Positions 33,613 to 35,698 of a stretch of 35,698 nucleotides of DNA are shown here, piece after piece. Where the stretch lies: the NCBI RefSeq assembly GCF_000739015.1, contig NZ_JPUG01000033.1:1-35698 (forward strand), in the 5' to 3' direction. Each line of letters begins with the position of its first letter. Position 1 is the stretch's first letter. Below the pieces are notes generated by a model. It worked only from the letters and a program-made list of their open reading frames with translations, was not told where the DNA came from and did not search any database. The position numbers and the translations under genes are program-made. Source of the DNA: Microvirga sp. BSC39 (GTDB taxonomy: Bacteria; Pseudomonadota; Alphaproteobacteria; Rhizobiales; Beijerinckiaceae).

Positions 33613-35698
33613 TTGAAATTCTTCTCGATGATGGGAGGGCTTGTGCCATCCTACACTTTCGGGAATGTGCAATACTTCGTACCTAATGATGCTGACCGAG
33701 ATGTGAGTGCTTTGATGTCGGGCTCCAAATGGAGCGGATCTACCATCACTTACTCGCTGCCGGATTCCCGCTCTGATTATGAATGGGCCAATCCGAGCGC
33801 ACATGGCTATAAGAGCCTGTCGGCTGAAACCGAAGTAGCAGTGCACGCCATTATGGCTGCCGTGGGCGGGTTCGTCAGCACGGGGATTAACTACGCAGGC
33901 CGTGGCGAGGCCAATATCAAGGTTGCGGCTTTCGAACCTAATTCCATCATTCAGCGGAGCCAGGGCTATTATCCTGGCGTGCCTGTTTATGGCGGCGATA
34001 CCTGGCTGACCACCGGCACGTCTACGGCTCCCATAAAGGGTAGCAACAATTACTTCCTTGCTATGCACGAACTCGGCCACTCGCTAGGGCTCAAGCATCC
34101 GCACGATTCAGCCGACGGGCTTCCGCGGATGTCGTCCTATCATGACAGCACTGAATACACAGTGATGTCATACAACAAGACCCTCAATCGCCCACAGACG
34201 TTCATGCAGTATGACATCGCCGCTCTTCAGGCGGTGTATGGGGCCGATTTTACAACCAACAGCTCCAACACGACATATTCGTGGGACTCCGCAACAGGCG
34301 AGATGTACATCAATGGGATCGGCCAAGGCAAAGCGTCAGGAAATCTTGTTTTCCTGACGCTTTGGGATGGCGGTGGCACTGATACCTACAACATGTCGAA
34401 CTATGCTGAAGATGCCGTCATCGATCTTGCTCCGGGCGGATATTCGCGGTTCTCAGGTGCCCAGCTGGCTCGTAGGGATGTCGGCACCAAAGTTAATGGC
34501 AACGTCTATAATGCATTCCAGTACAGGTCTGATGATCGCTCCCTGATTAAGAATGCGATTGGCGGAGAAGGCAGCGACAAGATTTTTGGAAATCATGCCA
34601 ACAACAACCTGCAGGGCATGAGCGGAAGTGATGAGCTTCAGGGGAAGCTCGGCCACGACACCCTTGAGGGTGGCGCTGGTGACGACACCCTGGATGGCAG
34701 TTCTGGCTCTGATGTGCTGCGGGGCGGTGCGGGCTATGACTTTGCCAGCTACTATCATGCAGCCGGCGATGTTGTTGCGAACCTGTCCAATGCCTCAGAG
34801 AACAGGAACGAGGCTTTTGGCGACGTGTACGACAGCATCGAGGCGCTCTCCGGCTCGGCCTACAACGACACGCTCACCGGCAACTGGGACGGCAACAACC
34901 TCTACGGCCATGCCGGCGACGACCGCCTCGCTGGTCTCGCCGGGCGCGACTACCTTCTGGGTGGTGCCGGCGACGACATGCTCATCGGCGGGGCTGACGG
35001 CGACTGGCTCGCCGGCTACACCACCGCCGTGACTGCCAACCTGCTCGACAGCACGCAGAACACCGGCGAGGCGGCGGGCGACACGTATGAGGGCATCGAG
35101 GGGCTGGCCGGCTCCAACTATGCCGACCATCTCACGGGCGATCACGCCGACAACGTGATCTACGGCGGCTATGGCAGCGACACCCTGTTCGGCCTCTCCG
35201 GCAACGACCGCCTGTACGCCGGCGGCGACAACGACGATCTGATCGGGGGCTCAGGCGCCGACACGCTCGATGGCGGCGACGGGTTCGATTATGCCAGCTA
35301 CTACACGGCCGGTACGGGCGTGCGGGCCAGCCTCACCAGTAACTGGCTTAACACAGGTGATGCAGCCTGGGACGTGTACGTGTCCATTGAGGGGCTGGGT
35401 GGCTCGAACTATGCCGACTGGCTGTCCGGCAATGAGGCGGCCAACGTGCTGCATGGCCATGGCGGCAACGACGAGCTTCTGGGCGGCGGCGGCTTCGATG
35501 AGCTGTTTGGCGGCGAGGGCTGGGACGTGCTGCACGGCGGCACGGGGGCCGACGTGCTCGACGGGGGCGCCGGGCACGACTTTGCCTCCTACCTGTATGC
35601 CACGGCAGGCGTGACGGCCAATCTCTCCGAGAGCTGGCGCAACCAGGGCGAGGCGTACGGCGACACTTACGTGTCCATCGAGGGGCTGGCGGGCTCGG
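33613..35698 (+). CDS. RTX zinc metalloprotease, serralysin-like (3' end beyond window)
   Basis: A second predicted secreted protease, open to the window edge. TTG 33613 has AGGA six bases upstream; ATG 33628 is the next choice. The catalytic domain shows [11 protein letters not shown] (34066-34098) and the Met-turn VMSYN (34162-34176). Serralysin C-domain features follow ([20 protein letters not shown] near 34363). RTX nonapeptides begin near 34563 ([19 protein letters not shown]). From 34837 the protein is built of tandem 97-residue modules, each with a 'DFASY...VTANL...[20 protein letters not shown]' core plus nonapeptides. It shares only the general plan with the protease at 26231-27739. 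The N-terminal half is AT-richer than neighbours, suggesting transfer. A 14-bp inverted repeat lies inside it (34330-34363). Confidence 0.85.
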   Translation, partial: MKFFSMMGGLVPSYTFGNVQYFVPNDADRDVSALMSGSKWSGSTITYSLPDSRSDYEWANPSAHGYKSLSAETEVAVHAIMAAVGGFVSTGINYAGRGEANIKVAAFEPNSIIQRSQGYYPGVPVYGGDTWLTTGTSTAPIKGSNNYFLAMHELGHSLGLKHPHDSADGLPRMSSYHDSTEYTVMSYNKTLNRPQTFMQYDIAALQAVYGADFTTNSSNTTYSWDSATGEMYINGIGQGKASGNLVFLTLWDGGGTDTYNMSNYAEDAVIDLAPGGYSRFSGAQLARRDVGTKVNGNVYNAFQYRSDDRSLIKNAIGGEGSDKIFGNHANNNLQGMSGSDELQGKLGHDTLEGGAGDDTLDGSSGSDVLRGGAGYDFASYYHAAGDVVANLSNASENRNEAFGDVYDSIEALSGSAYNDTLTGNWDGNNLYGHAGDDRLAGLAGRDYLLGGAGDDMLIGGADGDWLAGYTTAVTANLLDSTQNTGEAAGDTYEGIEGLAGSNYADHLTGDHADNVIYGGYGSDTLFGLSGNDRLYAGGDNDDLIGGSGADTLDGGDGFDYASYYTAGTGVRASLTSNWLNTGDAAWDVYVSIEGLGGSNYADWLSGNEAANVLHGHGGNDELLGGGGFDELFGGEGWDVLHGGTGADVLDGGAGHDFASYLYATAGVTANLSESWRNQGEAYGDTYVSIEGLAGS
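34330..34363 (+). repeat. Perfect 14-bp inverted repeat inside the protease gene
   Basis: Arms at 34330-34343 (AAAGCGTCAGGAAA) and 34350-34363 are exact complements around the 6-nt loop tcttgt. It encodes [12 protein letters not shown] without breaking the frame, and is by far the longest perfect stem in this gene. It resembles a terminator stem but is followed by GGG, not T. Confidence 0.75.
34837..35698 (+). repeat. Tandem protein-coding repeat, 291-bp period
   Basis: The motif ATCGAGGxGCTxxCxGGCTC recurs at 34837, 35095, 35386 and 35677. Intervals are 258, 291 and 291 bp. The first interval is exactly 33 bp short, so the frame is kept. Confidence 0.85.

Noticed and set aside
1..35698. tRNA, rRNA or tmRNA genes
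   Set aside because: I found no cloverleaf with a TTCGA-type T-loop and matching acceptor stem in any intergenic gap.

Overview
The window looks like chromosomal DNA of an alphaproteobacterium of the order Hyphomicrobiales (Rhizobiales), most likely Methylobacteriaceae and possibly Microvirga. This rests on high GC outside a few islands, a 1,234-residue class II (B12) ribonucleotide reductase, an NDUFA12-type complex I protein, RNase E with a large acidic insertion in its S1 domain, a DUF2155-aat-accC-accB-aroQ neighbourhood, the SPY form of the RF2 codon-reading motif, and scattered palindromic repeats of the 'tgtcattccgggg' kind. The genus is an inference; the order is fairly secure.

Layout. 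1-820: one end of an IS5-family element (transposase open to the window edge), inserted into a DUF2971 gene whose remaining N-terminal part is at 810-1166. 1265-5320: nrdJ on the minus strand, with a roughly 250-nt structured leader, a promoter overlapped by tandem NrdR boxes, and a perfect DnaA box. 5648-6314: NDUFA12-family gene and a small cysteine-rich protein gene. 6446-9578: a minus-strand stress-type operon (DUF1428, two-domain VOC protein, DUF899 thioredoxin-like, beta-helix protein) divergent from a MarR regulator, with a perfect palindromic operator between them. 9724-16795: DUF2155 protein, aat, CatB-like acyltransferase, accC, accB, aroQ, DsbA-like protein and an aminotransferase. 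17005-25416: housekeeping block rne / amiC / mrcA / prfB, with prfB carrying the classical programmed +1 frameshift. 25482-31916: alpha/beta hydrolase, a serralysin-like RTX metalloprotease, BCP-type peroxiredoxin and a large AsmA/YhdP-like envelope protein. 31922-33184: tyrS. 33478-35698: a second, unrelated-looking RTX metalloprotease that runs off the window, with 97-residue tandem modules and an in-frame TGA at what looks like its third codon.

How the genes work together. Most of the window is core metabolism: dNTP synthesis, fatty-acid precursor supply (AccBC), shikimate pathway (AroQ), RNA decay (RNase E), peptidoglycan synthesis and cleavage (PBP1A, AmiC), translation (RF2, TyrS) and N-end-rule tagging (Aat). 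The accessory layers are the IS insertion, the MarR-linked operon and the two secreted zinc proteases, for which no type I exporter genes are visible here. The most interesting non-coding signals are the nrdJ leader with its NrdR/DnaA sites, the start-codon hairpin of the acyltransferase gene, the interspersed palindromic repeats, and the broken start plus internal 14-bp inverted repeat of the second RTX protease. I see no CRISPR array, rRNA or tRNA gene.
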